In this document: one piece after another, positions 18,401 through 28,300 of the stretch
Layout: every line of letters starts with the position of its first letter
Numbering within the stretch: the first letter of the stretch is position 1
Origin: Alloactinosynnema sp. L-07
GTDB taxonomy: Bacteria > Actinomycetota > Actinomycetes > Mycobacteriales > Pseudonocardiaceae
Direction: 5' to 3'
Length of the DNA: 64,000 bases
Assembly: GCF_900070365.1 (NCBI RefSeq)
Contig: NZ_LN850107.1
Coordinates: 1,798,001 to 1,862,000 of the forward strand
Notes under the pieces: model-generated
What the model saw: only the letters and a program-made list of their open reading frames with translations
Databases searched by the model: none
What the model was told of the DNA's origin: nothing
Translations under genes and position numbers: made by a program

Positions 18401-21400
18401 TCGACCGTCTTCCAGGCGATGTTCGCCTACTACGCGCGCGGCCAGGACGCCATGGCCGCGGTGATGGGTGACCCGGACGCGGCCCTGCCATGGGACGGGT
18501 GCACCCTGCACGGCCATCCGGTCCCGGACCACACGACCCAGGCCGAGGTGTGCCTCAACGTCGCGGTCCGACAGGACGCGCTCGTATTCGAACTGCAGCA
18601 CGACAAGGGAAAGGTGTCGCGCGCCCAGGCGGCGCAGATCGCGGCGACGTACCAGACGCTGCTGGCCGCGATCGCCGAGCGACCGGGAACCACCGTGCGC
18701 TCGCTGCCGCTGCTCAGTGCCGACGAGGTCAGCGTGCGGGTCGGGGACAGCGCGGGTCCAGTCGTCGCGCGACCGACCCACTACCTGGACTCCTTCGAGC
18801 TGATGGTCGACCGGTTCCCGGATGTGATCGCCGCCGACGACGGCGTGGTGCGCGCGACCTACGCCGAACTGGACGAGCGCGCCAACCACGTCGCGGCCGT
18901 GTTGCGCGCACGAGGTGTGGGCGTCGACACCAACGTCGTGGTGAGTGCGCGGCGGTCGGTCGACTATCTGGTGGCCCTGCTCGGCATCCACAAGGCTGAC
19001 GGTTGTTACGTACCGGTCAGTCCGGTCGAGGCGCCGTTGCGAGCGGGCGCCATGGTGGCCGCCGTCGACGCCGCCGCGACCATCGCCGACGCGACCGGAC
19101 GTGGGCTGTTGCCCGACGCGCTCGACCTCGCGGAGCTGACAGCGGGGCGGAGCGTGCTGCGGCCCGCGCGGGTCAGCCCCGCTCAAGGGGCTGCCTACAT
19201 CATCCACACCTCCGGGTCGACCGGGACGCCGAAGGCCGCGGTGTCCACCAACGGCGGCGTGACCAACCACCTGTGGCAGATGGTGGAGTACTTCGACCTC
19301 GGCCCGGCGGACTGCGTCGCGCAGACCGGGCCGGTGTCGTTCGACGTCTCCGTTTGGCAACTGCTGACCCCACTGGTGATCGGCGCGCGGGTTCGGATCA
19401 TCCCGGAGCCCACGTCGCTGTCGCCCGCCGGACTCCTCGGGGCGACGCTGGAGGGCGGGGTGACCCTGCTCGAACTGGTGCCGTCCGCGGTGGCCGCTCT
19501 GCTCGACGCCGGGCTCGCGCGGTCCCACGGCGCGCTCCGCGTCATGATCGCCACCGGCGAGGCACTGACCCCCGACCTCCCGCGCCGGTGGCGCCGCGAG
19601 CTCCCGGACATGCCGCTCTACAACGCTTACGGACCCTGCGAGTGCACCGACGACGTCAGCATCGGGCTGAGCGCCTTCGGGCCGGACGCGGACACGTCGA
19701 CCTCCATCGGCAGGCCGCTGACGAACACCTCGATGTACCTGCTTGACGCCGACATGGTGCCGACGCCCCTCGGCGTGGCGGGTGCGCTGTGCGTCGGCGG
19801 TGCCGGAGTCGGGCGCGGCTACCTCGGCGACCCCCGGCGCACCGCCGCGGCGTTCCTCCCCGACCCGTGGTCGGCTGTGCCCGGTGCCCGGATGTACCAC
19901 ACCGGCGATCTGGCCAGGACCACGGCGCGGGGTGACGTCGAATTCCTCGGCCGATCCGACACCCAGATCAAGATCCGCGGCCTGCGCATCGAGGCGGGCG
20001 AGGTGGAGGCGGCACTGCGCGAGTGCGCGGACATCGCCGACGCGGCGGTGAAGGTCGAACATGGTGTCGCGGGCGGATTCCTGGTGGGCTACCTCGTCTT
20101 CGGGGAGTCCGACGAGACCAGGGTGCTGACCCCGGCCGAGGACGAACGGGTCCGCGCGGCCCTCGCCAGGCGGCTGCCCCGGCACATGATCCCCACGGTG
20201 CTCGTTCAGGTTCCGCCGCTGCCGCGCTCGGGCAACGGCAAGACCGACTACCAGGCGTTGTCCTACGTCGCGGCGGCCCCGGCTCCGGAGTCGGACCCCG
20301 ATAGCTTCGACGATCCGCTGTCCGCGGCCGTCCGGGCCATCTGGTGCGGTCTGCTCGACCGCGACACCGTGCGCTGGAACGACAGTTTCTTCGAACTGGG
20401 CGGCCATTCGCTACTGGCGCTGGCGATGATCGACAGGGTTGAGCAGCGCCTGGGGGTGCGGCTGGGTGTCGACTCGGTGTTCACCCATCCCCGGTTGAGC
20501 GGCTTCGTCGAACTCGTTCGGCTGGCGGACCCGGCCACTCCCGGCCGCGACCGGGTACCAGTGGATCCCGGTGTGCCGGTGCCTGCCAGTGCCGCGCAGA
20601 AGCGGTTCTGGTTCCTGCGCGAGATCGACCGGGGGCGGCCGACCTACAACATGCCCGGTGTGCTGCGGATGCGCGGCGCCCTGGATGAGGACGTGCTGGG
20701 GGCGGCGCTACGCGAGGTGCTGGCCCGCCACCCGGTGCTGCTGGCCCGCTTCGCCGAGCACGACGGCGCGCTGACCTGGACGCCCGGCTCGGTCGAGGAG
20801 TTCACCCTGTCGCGGCTGGATCTGCGCGGCCCGGTGGCGGAGTTCGGCGACGAGGTGTTCGACCGGGTGATGGCCGACGAAGCGAACACGGTCGCGGACC
20901 TGCGCCGGGAATTCCCGTTCCGGGCCCTGTTGGCCAGGCTCGGCCAGAAGGACTGGGGCCTGTTCGTCGTCATCGACCACATCGTCTGCGACGGCTGGTC
21001 GCTCACGGTGTTCCTGACCGATCTGGCGCACGCCTACAACCGCGGGGTCCGGGGCGACGCGCGACCGCTACCGGAGATCGAGTACGGATTCGCGGACTAC
21101 TGCCACGACGAGCAGGCATGGCGGGTGCTGCGTGATCCGGCGCAGGTCGAGGCGCTGTGGCGCGGCGTCGCGACCGGACCGGTGTCGCTCTCGTCGCTGC
21201 CCACCCGACCAGTGGGTTCTTCCGGAGCGGGTCGGCACACCCGATGGATCGCCGACGATTCCGCCGACGCGATCCGCGACCTCGCCCGCCGGACCGGGCT
21301 GACCCCGTACATGGTCTTCGCGACCGCTCTGTCCACTGTGGTGCACAGCGGGTCGGCGGACCGGGAGACAGTGCTGCTCGGCGTGCTGATTGCCCAGCGG

Positions 21401-21892
21401 GACCGTCCCGAGCTGCGGGCCGTCGTCGGCCCGCTGCTCTCGGTGTCGGTCCTCGCGGTCGAACTGGCCATGGGCGACACCGGGGCCGAGGCGCTGCGCT
21501 CGGCCAGGGACGGGGCCCTGCGGGCCTACCGGTCGGCGCACATCCCGTTGCCGGAACTCACCCGGCTGCTCCCGCCCGCGCCCGGTGGCGACGGCTCCCC
21601 GTTCGAGATCATGTTGATCATGCAGCCCGCCGATGTCGCGGCCGAGTTCGACGGGATCAGCACCGAACTCGCCGACGTCGACACCGACGCCGCTCCCTAT
21701 CCGCTGACGGTCGACATCGAGGAGCGCGACGGCGGCTACCGCGTGTCGTACCGGTACGCGGCCGACCGGTACGACCCCGACGACGTCGAGGCCATGGCCG
21801 AGCGCGTGCACGCCGTGCTCCGCACGATCACCACCCACACCGACAACACGCTGGACGAGCTCCGTTCGTCGACATCAGCCGAGAGGAACTGA
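15410..21892 (+). CDS. NRPS: FAAL-T-C-A-T-C, lipid-loading first protein
   Basis: 2160 residues. Order: fatty-acyl-AMP ligase (about 1-560; Q-Y-T-S-G-S-T-S-T-P-R-G), carrier S624 in L-G-A-D-S, condensation domain (H805-H-I-V-C-D810), adenylation domain (about 1120-1620; Y-I-I-H-T-S-G-S-T-G-T-P-K), carrier S1667 in G-G-H-S, and a second condensation domain in which the first His is Asp (D1856-H-I-V-C-D-G). The FAAL activates a fatty acid, and the first C acylates residue one. The specificity residues of A1, read by hand against GrsA, are D-V-W-E-I-T-A-D-D-K. The acidic positions (E, D, D) suggest a basic side chain such as diaminopropionate; this is inference. The ATG at 15410 has AGGGGAG six bases upstream. 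The missing thioesterase and the terminal C show that the chain continues on the next protein. Confidence 0.95.
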   Translation: MTDDLLSRLRAHADADPARVALSFAAAGPDRVDLSYGELVERTQAMARTLASRLERGERALLLLPSVPEFAVSFLGCLAAGVIAVPVPIPVDESARRRVLNVARDCSVSVIVSLSVIHDFAAAGPPEIRGLCESYDWLLVDRLDEAGPSRRLPTNSAADIAFLQYTSGSTSTPRGVMVSHGALMSNEAAIKESFGVTRESTIVSWLPLHHDMGLIGAMLQPLYAGGRGVILDPLSFVRRPASWLEVISAERADISGGPNFAYDMCTRKVTAAEKSGLDLSSWRVAFNGAAQVYPRTMRAFSEAFRDTGFRPSAHLPCYGLAEATLLVTSTGPATPSTSRSFSVASLESGLATEAKADARELVTYPLPTHTTVRVVDPVTLTPVGDGRSGEILVAGDSNGSGYWGDPAGGAATFGVLVEGAGPFLRTGDLGFRHDGGLYIEGRAKDLVVHRGRNLYPEDLEADISLCDKDIRSGCGAVLGVEHDGDEAVVVCQEVRDGTSPDRYPDIVAHVRETLSSVHAVTARTVVLLAPRTITKTSSGKVQRHAAKRRFLAGELPALFSNTVEPATDGMSTVASRLGGTYARADGAAKVEMLTLALCEHLHEVLGLTARPSGDESLAALGADSVLAVQLQYEVEEALGVTLRPSATLRAASVRDLAHAAVESCSSAPMVSHPDDVAYELTAAQQALWFLQRATPDSFDYNVTRAFRLTGHVDVDAVSAALGAVVRRHPSLRLAVVGTDGVPRGVVHDERAAKVDLVDGRHWTGDEESAWYRTFATTPFDLATEPLLRCALVRRAGDWLLVLSLHHIVCDMSSLAIIVAEITGLPQPSARVSPAKREAAVLAERGAELAEYWRTELGGDLPRLALPQPGRAEPGIGESLAFTADPELTRALTRFARESGLTLHNVLLAAYQVLLHRLTGQPDVVIGVPASGRGDRVLATWVGYLVNVVPIRSTFTPGLGFAGFAERTQRGVLDALDHQDLPLSHITRLVNPDRDTATSTVFQAMFAYYARGQDAMAAVMGDPDAALPWDGCTLHGHPVPDHTTQAEVCLNVAVRQDALVFELQHDKGKVSRAQAAQIAATYQTLLAAIAERPGTTVRSLPLLSADEVSVRVGDSAGPVVARPTHYLDSFELMVDRFPDVIAADDGVVRATYAELDERANHVAAVLRARGVGVDTNVVVSARRSVDYLVALLGIHKADGCYVPVSPVEAPLRAGAMVAAVDAAATIADATGRGLLPDALDLAELTAGRSVLRPARVSPAQGAAYIIHTSGSTGTPKAAVSTNGGVTNHLWQMVEYFDLGPADCVAQTGPVSFDVSVWQLLTPLVIGARVRIIPEPTSLSPAGLLGATLEGGVTLLELVPSAVAALLDAGLARSHGALRVMIATGEALTPDLPRRWRRELPDMPLYNAYGPCECTDDVSIGLSAFGPDADTSTSIGRPLTNTSMYLLDADMVPTPLGVAGALCVGGAGVGRGYLGDPRRTAAAFLPDPWSAVPGARMYHTGDLARTTARGDVEFLGRSDTQIKIRGLRIEAGEVEAALRECADIADAAVKVEHGVAGGFLVGYLVFGESDETRVLTPAEDERVRAALARRLPRHMIPTVLVQVPPLPRSGNGKTDYQALSYVAAAPAPESDPDSFDDPLSAAVRAIWCGLLDRDTVRWNDSFFELGGHSLLALAMIDRVEQRLGVRLGVDSVFTHPRLSGFVELVRLADPATPGRDRVPVDPGVPVPASAAQKRFWFLREIDRGRPTYNMPGVLRMRGALDEDVLGAALREVLARHPVLLARFAEHDGALTWTPGSVEEFTLSRLDLRGPVAEFGDEVFDRVMADEANTVADLRREFPFRALLARLGQKDWGLFVVIDHIVCDGWSLTVFLTDLAHAYNRGVRGDARPLPEIEYGFADYCHDEQAWRVLRDPAQVEALWRGVATGPVSLSSLPTRPVGSSGAGRHTRWIADDSADAIRDLARRTGLTPYMVFATALSTVVHSGSADRETVLLGVLIAQRDRPELRAVVGPLLSVSVLAVELAMGDTGAEALRSARDGALRAYRSAHIPLPELTRLLPPAPGGDGSPFEIMLIMQPADVAAEFDGISTELADVDTDAAPYPLTVDIEERDGGYRVSYRYAADRYDPDDVEAMAERVHAVLRTITTHTDNTLDELRSSTSAERN

Positions 21893-21897
21893 GAACG

Positions 21898-24800
21898 ATG
21901 TCCCAGGACATGCCCGCTCTGTTCGCGGCCCGACTGGCGGCGAACCCGGACGCTTTGGCTGTCGTGGACGACAAGTCGAGTCGCTCGTACGCCGAAATCG
22001 ACGCCGAGTCCGCCGGGTACGCCGCCGCGTTGGCCCGCCACGGTGTCGGCCGCGAGACCGTGGTGGCGATTGTGGCCGACCGAGGTCCCCAGTACGTCGC
22101 GATGGTGCTCGGCGTCCTGCGCGCGGGCGCCGCGTTCATGCCGGTCGAGCCCAGTACACCGCCGCGCCGGGCGCTTGGGATGTGCGCGGCCGCGCGTGCC
22201 CGTGTGCTGATGGTCCAGCCGGGCCACGAAGCCTATGCCGCGGACCTGGTCGACGGAACCGACCGGGTGGTGCTCACCGCGGACGCGCACCTCGACGGCC
22301 CGGCGGGCGAGCCGGTGGCGCGCGACCCGGAGGGCCTCGCGTACGTGATCTTCACCTCCGGTTCGACCGGGACGCCGAAGGGCGCGATGGTCGTCGATGG
22401 CGGGATGGACAACCACATCGCGGCCAAAGTGCTCGACCTGGGACTCGGCGGCGGCGATGTCGTCGGACTGACCGCGCCGCTGTCGTTCGACATCTCGGTC
22501 TGGCAAAGCCTGACGTCGCTGACCGTCGGCGGGTCGGTGGCGGTCGCGTCACCAGTGAATCTCTCCGAGCCCGTCGAACTGGTCGGGTGGGTCCAGCGGC
22601 ACGGCGTCACGGTTCTGGAGATCGTGCCGTCCTTCCTGGCCGTCCTCGTCGACGAACTGGGCCGCGACGCGGCCCTGCGGTCGGCACTGGGGTCGCTGCG
22701 CTTCCTGGTGGCCACGGGGGAGGCGTTGCCCGCCGAGCTGGCGCGGCGCTGGTACGAGCATTGCCCGGACATCGTGGTCGTGAACGCCTACGGCCCGACC
22801 GAGTGCTCCGACGACGTCACCCACCACGTGGTCACCGCGGCGGAGTGCGGGTCGAGGGCCTGGCCCCCGATCGGCAGGGAGATCATTAACACCCGCGTGT
22901 ACGTCGTGGACTCCGAGGGCCGGGAGATCGACGGCGACGGAGAGTTGCTCGTCGGCGGGCGTGGGGTGGGACGCGGCTACATCGGCGATCCGGTTCGCAC
23001 CGCGCTCGCGTTCGTGCCGGACCACCTCTCGGGAGCGGCGGGCGAACGCCTGTACCGCACCGGTGACCGCGGCAGCCGGGCCGCGGACGGCACGATCGAC
23101 TTCCACGGCAGGCGTGATCGCCAGGTCAAGGTGCGTGGCCACCGGGTCGAGCTGGGCGACGTCGAATCGGAGCTGCTGCGGGTTCCCGGGGTGCTCGCCG
23201 CCGCGTGCGTGTTCTCCCTCGGCAAGCTGCACGCGTTCGTGACAATCGCCGCCGGATCGGCCGCCGACCACATCCTCGACGCTGTCCGCGCGTCCGCACC
23301 GAAGTACCTCGTGCCCCACGAGGTGACCGTCCTCGACCGGATGCCGACGAACACCGCGGGAAAGGTCGACCACCGCGCACTGCGGGATCGGGTTGTCGGC
23401 CCGGTGACCACGCGGGCACCCGCGGACGACACGGATCCCGCCGCGGTCCGCGCGCTGGTCGCCGACGTCCTTGACGTGGCCGAGATCGGGGCCGACGACG
23501 ACTTCTTCGCCGCGGGCGGCGATTCGCTGCGCGCGATGACGTTGGTCTCGTTGGCTCGCGAACGGTTCGCCGCCGACGGCGCGCAGTTGCGCGGGTTCCT
23601 CGCCGACCCGACACCGCGCGGGCTGCTCGCGGTGCTGCGGGCGGCGCGCGCGGCGCCCCCGCCCGTGCATACCGAACCCGCGACCGGGGCGCTTTCCTCC
23701 GGGCAGGAACGGCTCTGGTTTCTCGAACAGCTCAACCCCCGCAAGAAGCCGCTGCTCATCCGCCTGGAACTCACCCTGCGCGGTGCCCTGGACCCGCGGG
23801 CACTGCAACACGCGGTCGACGCTGTGGTGGCCCGGCACGAGCCGCTGCGCACGGTCTTCACCCAGGAACGCGGCGTGCCGCGCGCGACAGTGTGGCCAGA
23901 GGCGAAGGTGACGGTGAACCTCGCCGAACCCGGCGCCGACCTGGTGTCCGACGTGGTTGACAGCGCCGGGCTGTCCGCTCGTACCGGGCAGCCGCCGCTG
24001 ATGGCGGTGGGCCTGGCAAGGGTCGCGGCCGACCACCACGTCCTGGTGATCGTCCTGCATCACCTGGTGGCGGACGGGTGGACACTCGCGGTCCTGCGTT
24101 CGGAGATCGCTCGCTACTACCAGCGGTGGGTCGATGGTCAACCCGAGGTGCCGATGCCGCGGACCACGTTCACCCGCTACGTCGGCGAGGAACGCCGGTG
24201 GCTGGCGGGCCCCGATGCCGAGCAGGCCCAGCGGTACTGGACCGAACAGCTCGCCGGTGCCGCGCCCACCATCGACCTGCCCCTGGACCGGCCGCGCCCG
24301 GCGAAGCCGGACTACGCGACGAACTGTGTCGTCGTCGAGCTGACCGAGGCCGAGACCAGCGCGTTGGTGGCTACCGCGCGGGCGATGAAAGCCACCCCGT
24401 TCATGGCCGCGATGGCCGCGTTCTACGCAGTGCTCCGCGAGCTGACCGCGACGGCCGACCTGGTGATCGGGATCGACTCGGTCAACCGGTCATGGCCGGA
24501 CAGCGAGGAACTCATCGGCACGTTCGTCAACCAGCTCCCGGTCCGGCTGACCGCGCAGGAGGACACCCCGACGTTCGGCGACCTGCTCAAACTGGCGCGG
24601 CGGCAGCTGCTCGGCGCCTACGAGCACGACCGGCTGCCGTTCCACAAGATCGTGGCCGCGGTCAACCCGCCGCGCCGGGCCGGGCGGTTCCCCCTGTTCC
24701 AGGTCAAGCTCACCCACCAGAGTGCTTGGCAGGGCGCGATCCAGCTGCCCAACATCGAGGTGATGCCGAGCGAGATCTCGGACCCGGTGATGGACGCCGA

Positions 24801-24981
24801 TCTGATGCTCGACATCACCGGAGAATCCGACCGGCTCCGACTCGAACTGCTCTACCTGCCAGAACTGCTCGACGAGGACACCGCCGCCGCCTGGGTCGAG
24901 GCGATCGCCGGTGTCCTGCGCGCGGGCGCGGGCGATCCGGACACCGTGGTCGCGCCCGTGGTCGCGCGAGACCGGAGGTGA
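21898..24981 (+). CDS. NRPS: A-T-C
   Basis: 1027 residues, beginning five bases after the previous stop with GAGAGG upstream. The adenylation domain occupies about 1-490 (F-T-S-G-S-T-G-T-P-K-G; A10 lysine in N-T-A-G-K-V-D-H), the carrier has S543 in A-G-G-D-S-L, and the condensation domain has H721-H-L-V-A-D726-G. Specificity residues read by hand: D198-I-W-E-V-T-A-D-D-K, almost the same as A1 of the preceding protein, so the two modules probably take the same or a very similar, probably basic, amino acid. There is no N-terminal C because the preceding protein ends in one. The C-terminal C would pass the chain to the free carrier encoded next or directly to the following synthetase. Confidence 0.95.
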   Translation: MSQDMPALFAARLAANPDALAVVDDKSSRSYAEIDAESAGYAAALARHGVGRETVVAIVADRGPQYVAMVLGVLRAGAAFMPVEPSTPPRRALGMCAAARARVLMVQPGHEAYAADLVDGTDRVVLTADAHLDGPAGEPVARDPEGLAYVIFTSGSTGTPKGAMVVDGGMDNHIAAKVLDLGLGGGDVVGLTAPLSFDISVWQSLTSLTVGGSVAVASPVNLSEPVELVGWVQRHGVTVLEIVPSFLAVLVDELGRDAALRSALGSLRFLVATGEALPAELARRWYEHCPDIVVVNAYGPTECSDDVTHHVVTAAECGSRAWPPIGREIINTRVYVVDSEGREIDGDGELLVGGRGVGRGYIGDPVRTALAFVPDHLSGAAGERLYRTGDRGSRAADGTIDFHGRRDRQVKVRGHRVELGDVESELLRVPGVLAAACVFSLGKLHAFVTIAAGSAADHILDAVRASAPKYLVPHEVTVLDRMPTNTAGKVDHRALRDRVVGPVTTRAPADDTDPAAVRALVADVLDVAEIGADDDFFAAGGDSLRAMTLVSLARERFAADGAQLRGFLADPTPRGLLAVLRAARAAPPPVHTEPATGALSSGQERLWFLEQLNPRKKPLLIRLELTLRGALDPRALQHAVDAVVARHEPLRTVFTQERGVPRATVWPEAKVTVNLAEPGADLVSDVVDSAGLSARTGQPPLMAVGLARVAADHHVLVIVLHHLVADGWTLAVLRSEIARYYQRWVDGQPEVPMPRTTFTRYVGEERRWLAGPDAEQAQRYWTEQLAGAAPTIDLPLDRPRPAKPDYATNCVVVELTEAETSALVATARAMKATPFMAAMAAFYAVLRELTATADLVIGIDSVNRSWPDSEELIGTFVNQLPVRLTAQEDTPTFGDLLKLARRQLLGAYEHDRLPFHKIVAAVNPPRRAGRFPLFQVKLTHQSAWQGAIQLPNIEVMPSEISDPVMDADLMLDITGESDRLRLELLYLPELLDEDTAAAWVEAIAGVLRAGAGDPDTVVAPVVARDRR

Positions 24982-24985
24982 GGCG

Positions 24986-25309
24986 ATGGACCCCTTGACA
25001 ACGCAGTCCGAGCGCAAGCCGGAGCTGATCGAACCGCGGACGCCGACCGAGAAACTGGTCGCGGAGGTGTGGTGTGAACTGCTGGAGGTCGACGCGGTCG
25101 ACGTGACCGAGGACTTCTTCGAGCTGGGCGGGCATTCGCTGTTGGCGGTGCAGGTGGTGTTCCAGCTGTCGGACCGCACGGGCGTCGAACTGGAACTGGA
25201 GGAGTTCTTCGACCTCGGCACCATCGAGGAGGTCGCCGCCCAGTTGGACCGGACCGGGGCGGCCGGGGCCGGGCTCGACACCACCGAGGTCTACGAGGGG
25301 GAGCTGTGA
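24986..25309 (+). CDS. free-standing peptidyl carrier protein
   Basis: 107 residues with one carrier domain: F-F-E-L-G-G-H-S51-L-L, where S51 takes phosphopantetheine. About 25 residues before the domain and about 20 after it are probably flexible linkers. The ATG at 24986 has GGAGGTG upstream, and the stop overlaps the GTG of the next NRPS gene. It sits between a protein ending in C and one starting with TubC-C, so it can act as the acceptor carrier for the former and the donor for the latter. It has no adenylation domain of its own and must be charged in trans. Confidence 0.92.
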   Translation: MDPLTTQSERKPELIEPRTPTEKLVAEVWCELLEVDAVDVTEDFFELGGHSLLAVQVVFQLSDRTGVELELEEFFDLGTIEEVAAQLDRTGAAGAGLDTTEVYEGEL

Positions 25310-28300
25310 GCGCCCTCGACCTGCTGCGGCGCCTGGACGACCTCGGTGTCGGCCTCACGCTGACCGGGGACCGGATCAAGTACCGCGGGGTGGGCGATCG
25401 CCTCCCGCCGGATCTGCTGGCCGAGATGAAGCAACACCGCGACGAACTCGTCTCGCTGCTGACCCGGCGAGCACTGGTGCGGTGGCCGCCCGACCGCGAC
25501 GGCGCCGACGACCAGGTTCGCAGTGGTCCGCTGACCAGGGCGCAGCAGAGCCTGTGGGCGACCGACTACTTCCTGGACGACGGCACCTACAACCTGTGCG
25601 GCGCGTTGCGCCTGCGCGGAACGCTCGATGAGGTCGCCTTCGCCGCCGCGCTCGACGACCTACACCGCAGGCACCCGTCGCTGCGGACCGTGTTCCGAGT
25701 GGAGCACGGCGAGCCGAGTCAAGTCGTGCTGCCCCACGTCAGGACACCGGTCGAGGTCGAGGATCGCACCGGATCCGGGACCGCTCTCGCCGAATGCGTC
25801 GAGGACTGCGCCCGCCTCGCGGACCGCAAGCTCGCGCTGGACACCGTGCCACCGGTGCGCATGCGCCTGCACCGCCTCGCCGAGGACGACCACGTCTTCT
25901 TCGTCGTGCTGCACCACGTCATCGCCGACGGTTACTCGATTGGTGTCCTGCTGCGGGACTTGGCGCGCTGCTACAACGCCCGGCTGGATGACCCGTCCGC
26001 CGCGCCGCCCGCGGGCGGGCCGGACATGCTCGACTACGCCCGGTGGGAGCGCGACCGGCTCCGCTACGCCGATCTCGGCGCGGCCCGGCGGTACTGGCAG
26101 GACCGGCTCGACGGTGCGGCCTTCGGCGCGCTGCCCCTGCCGCCCGCCGTCGACCAGGCGCGATCGGACCGCGGTGGCGCCCACATCACGGTCGTGGACG
26201 CGACCGTGACCGCGCACGTGCGGCGACTTGTGACGGCGACCCGGTCGAGCGCGTTCCTCGTCGTCTCGGCCGCCGTGGCGTCCGTGCTGTCCCGCTACAC
26301 CGGCCGCGACGACCTGGTCGTCGGGATGCCGGTGGCCCGGCGCGATCGTGACGGGCTGGGGGACCTGGTCGGCCTGCTGCTCGACATGGTGCCGGTCCGG
26401 CTCGATCTTGGCGACGGCCCAAGTTTCCTCGACCTGGTCAAGCGGACCAGGACCGCGGTCTACGGCGCGGTGGGCAACGCCGTGACCTCGACCGAGATCA
26501 CCGCGGGCGGCAACGAGAAGGCGTTGTACAACGTCATCCTCACCGACCTCGGCACCGAGCTGCCCGAGCCGCGATTCCGCGGTCTGGACGCGCGTCACCT
26601 ACCGGTGCCGCAGGTCGGCGCGAAGTACGACATGAACTTCCTGATCCGCGACGACGGCGACACCCTGACCGTCGAGGTCGAGTTCGACCGGCGCGCGGTG
26701 CGCGAATCGGACGTCGCCGCCATGACGGCGATGATCAACCGGATCATCGCGCTCGGCGCGGCGAAACCGGCTGCCAGGGTGGCCGATCTCGCCGCGGCGC
26801 CGTTCGGCGCTGCGGGTGCGGGTGCGGTGGGCGCCCCGGCCCCCTGGTCGCCGGGTGCGGGGGACTCACTGGTCAGCCGCCTCGCCGAGACGGCGCGGGT
26901 GCGCGCCGACGCGGTCGCCATCAGCGACGCGGGTCGATCACTGTCCTATCGAGACCTCGCTCGTCTGGTCGACCACGTGGCACGCGGGCTTCGCCGAGAC
27001 GGCCTGGGGGAGGGCGACATCGTCGCGGTCTCGCTGCCGCGCGGCATCGACCTCGTGGTCGCCATCATCGGCGTCATGGCAGGCGGCGCCGCTGTTCTGG
27101 TGCTGGACGACTCCTGGCCGCGGGCCCGGGTCGACCGCGTCCTGGCCGACTCCGGCGCGCGCCTGATCATCGGGCAGCGGCCCGACGGTGACCAGCCGGG
27201 TGAGTGGAGCACCGTGGCCCAGCTGGCCGAGTCGGGGTCGACCGCCGCGCCCGGTCGACCAGTGCCGTCGCACGCGACCGCGTACGTGATCTACACGTCG
27301 GGTTCGACCGGGCAGCCCAAGGGGGTACACGTCACCCACCGCAACCTGCTCAGCCTGCTGGGTGCCACCGCGGGCCCGTACGGTCTGGGCGCCGACGACA
27401 CGTGGACGCTGTTCCACGCCTGCTCCTTCGACGTCTCGATGTACGAGCTCTTCGGCTGCCTGCTGCACGGTGGCCGACTGGTCATCGTTCCACAATGGAC
27501 AACCCGGGAACCGGAGGCGTTCGCCGAGCTGCTGCGCGCCGAACGGGTCACCGTCCTGAGCCAGACACCCTCCGCGCTGTCGGTGATGCTCCCGGCGATC
27601 GTCCGGAACCCGGCCGCGGCCGAGCACATCCGCTACGTCCTGTTCGCCGGTGAGGCGCTCGACCGGGGGCTGGTCGACCAGTGGTACCAGGCGGTCGGCG
27701 ACCGGGCGCAGCTCGTCAACATGTACGGCATCACCGAGACCACCGTGCACGCGTCGTGGCGGTGGTTGCGGCCGGACGACGTCGAGACCGCCGAGTCCGA
27801 CGTCGGCGTCCCGTTGCCCGGCACGTCGCTGTACCTGTTGCACGACAACGGAACCGCCGTACTCGACCGGTGTGTCGGGGAGATCTACGTCGGGGGTCCG
27901 CAGGTGAGTGCCGGCTATGTCGGCAGGCCGAGGGACACGGCCCTGCGCTTCCCGCCCGATCCGTTCAGCCCGGTTCCTGGCGCCCGCATGTATCGCTCCG
28001 GCGATCTCGGCAGACGCAACGGGCTCAGCCTGGCGTACCTGGGCAGGCGCGACGACCAGGTGCAGGTCAACGGATTCCGGGTCGAACTGCGCGAGATCGA
28101 GGAAGCGCTGGCCGCGCAGCCCGGTGTCATCGTCGCGGGCGCCGCGGTTGCCACGGCAGGCGGCAATGGGTCCCGTATCGTGGCGATGGTCGTGGTGCGG
28201 GCCCAGTCGGCGCTCACCGGGGCGGACCTGGTCCAGGCGGTGCGCACGGTCCTGCCCCGCTACATGGTCCCGCACGTGGTCACCATCGTGGACGAGTTGC

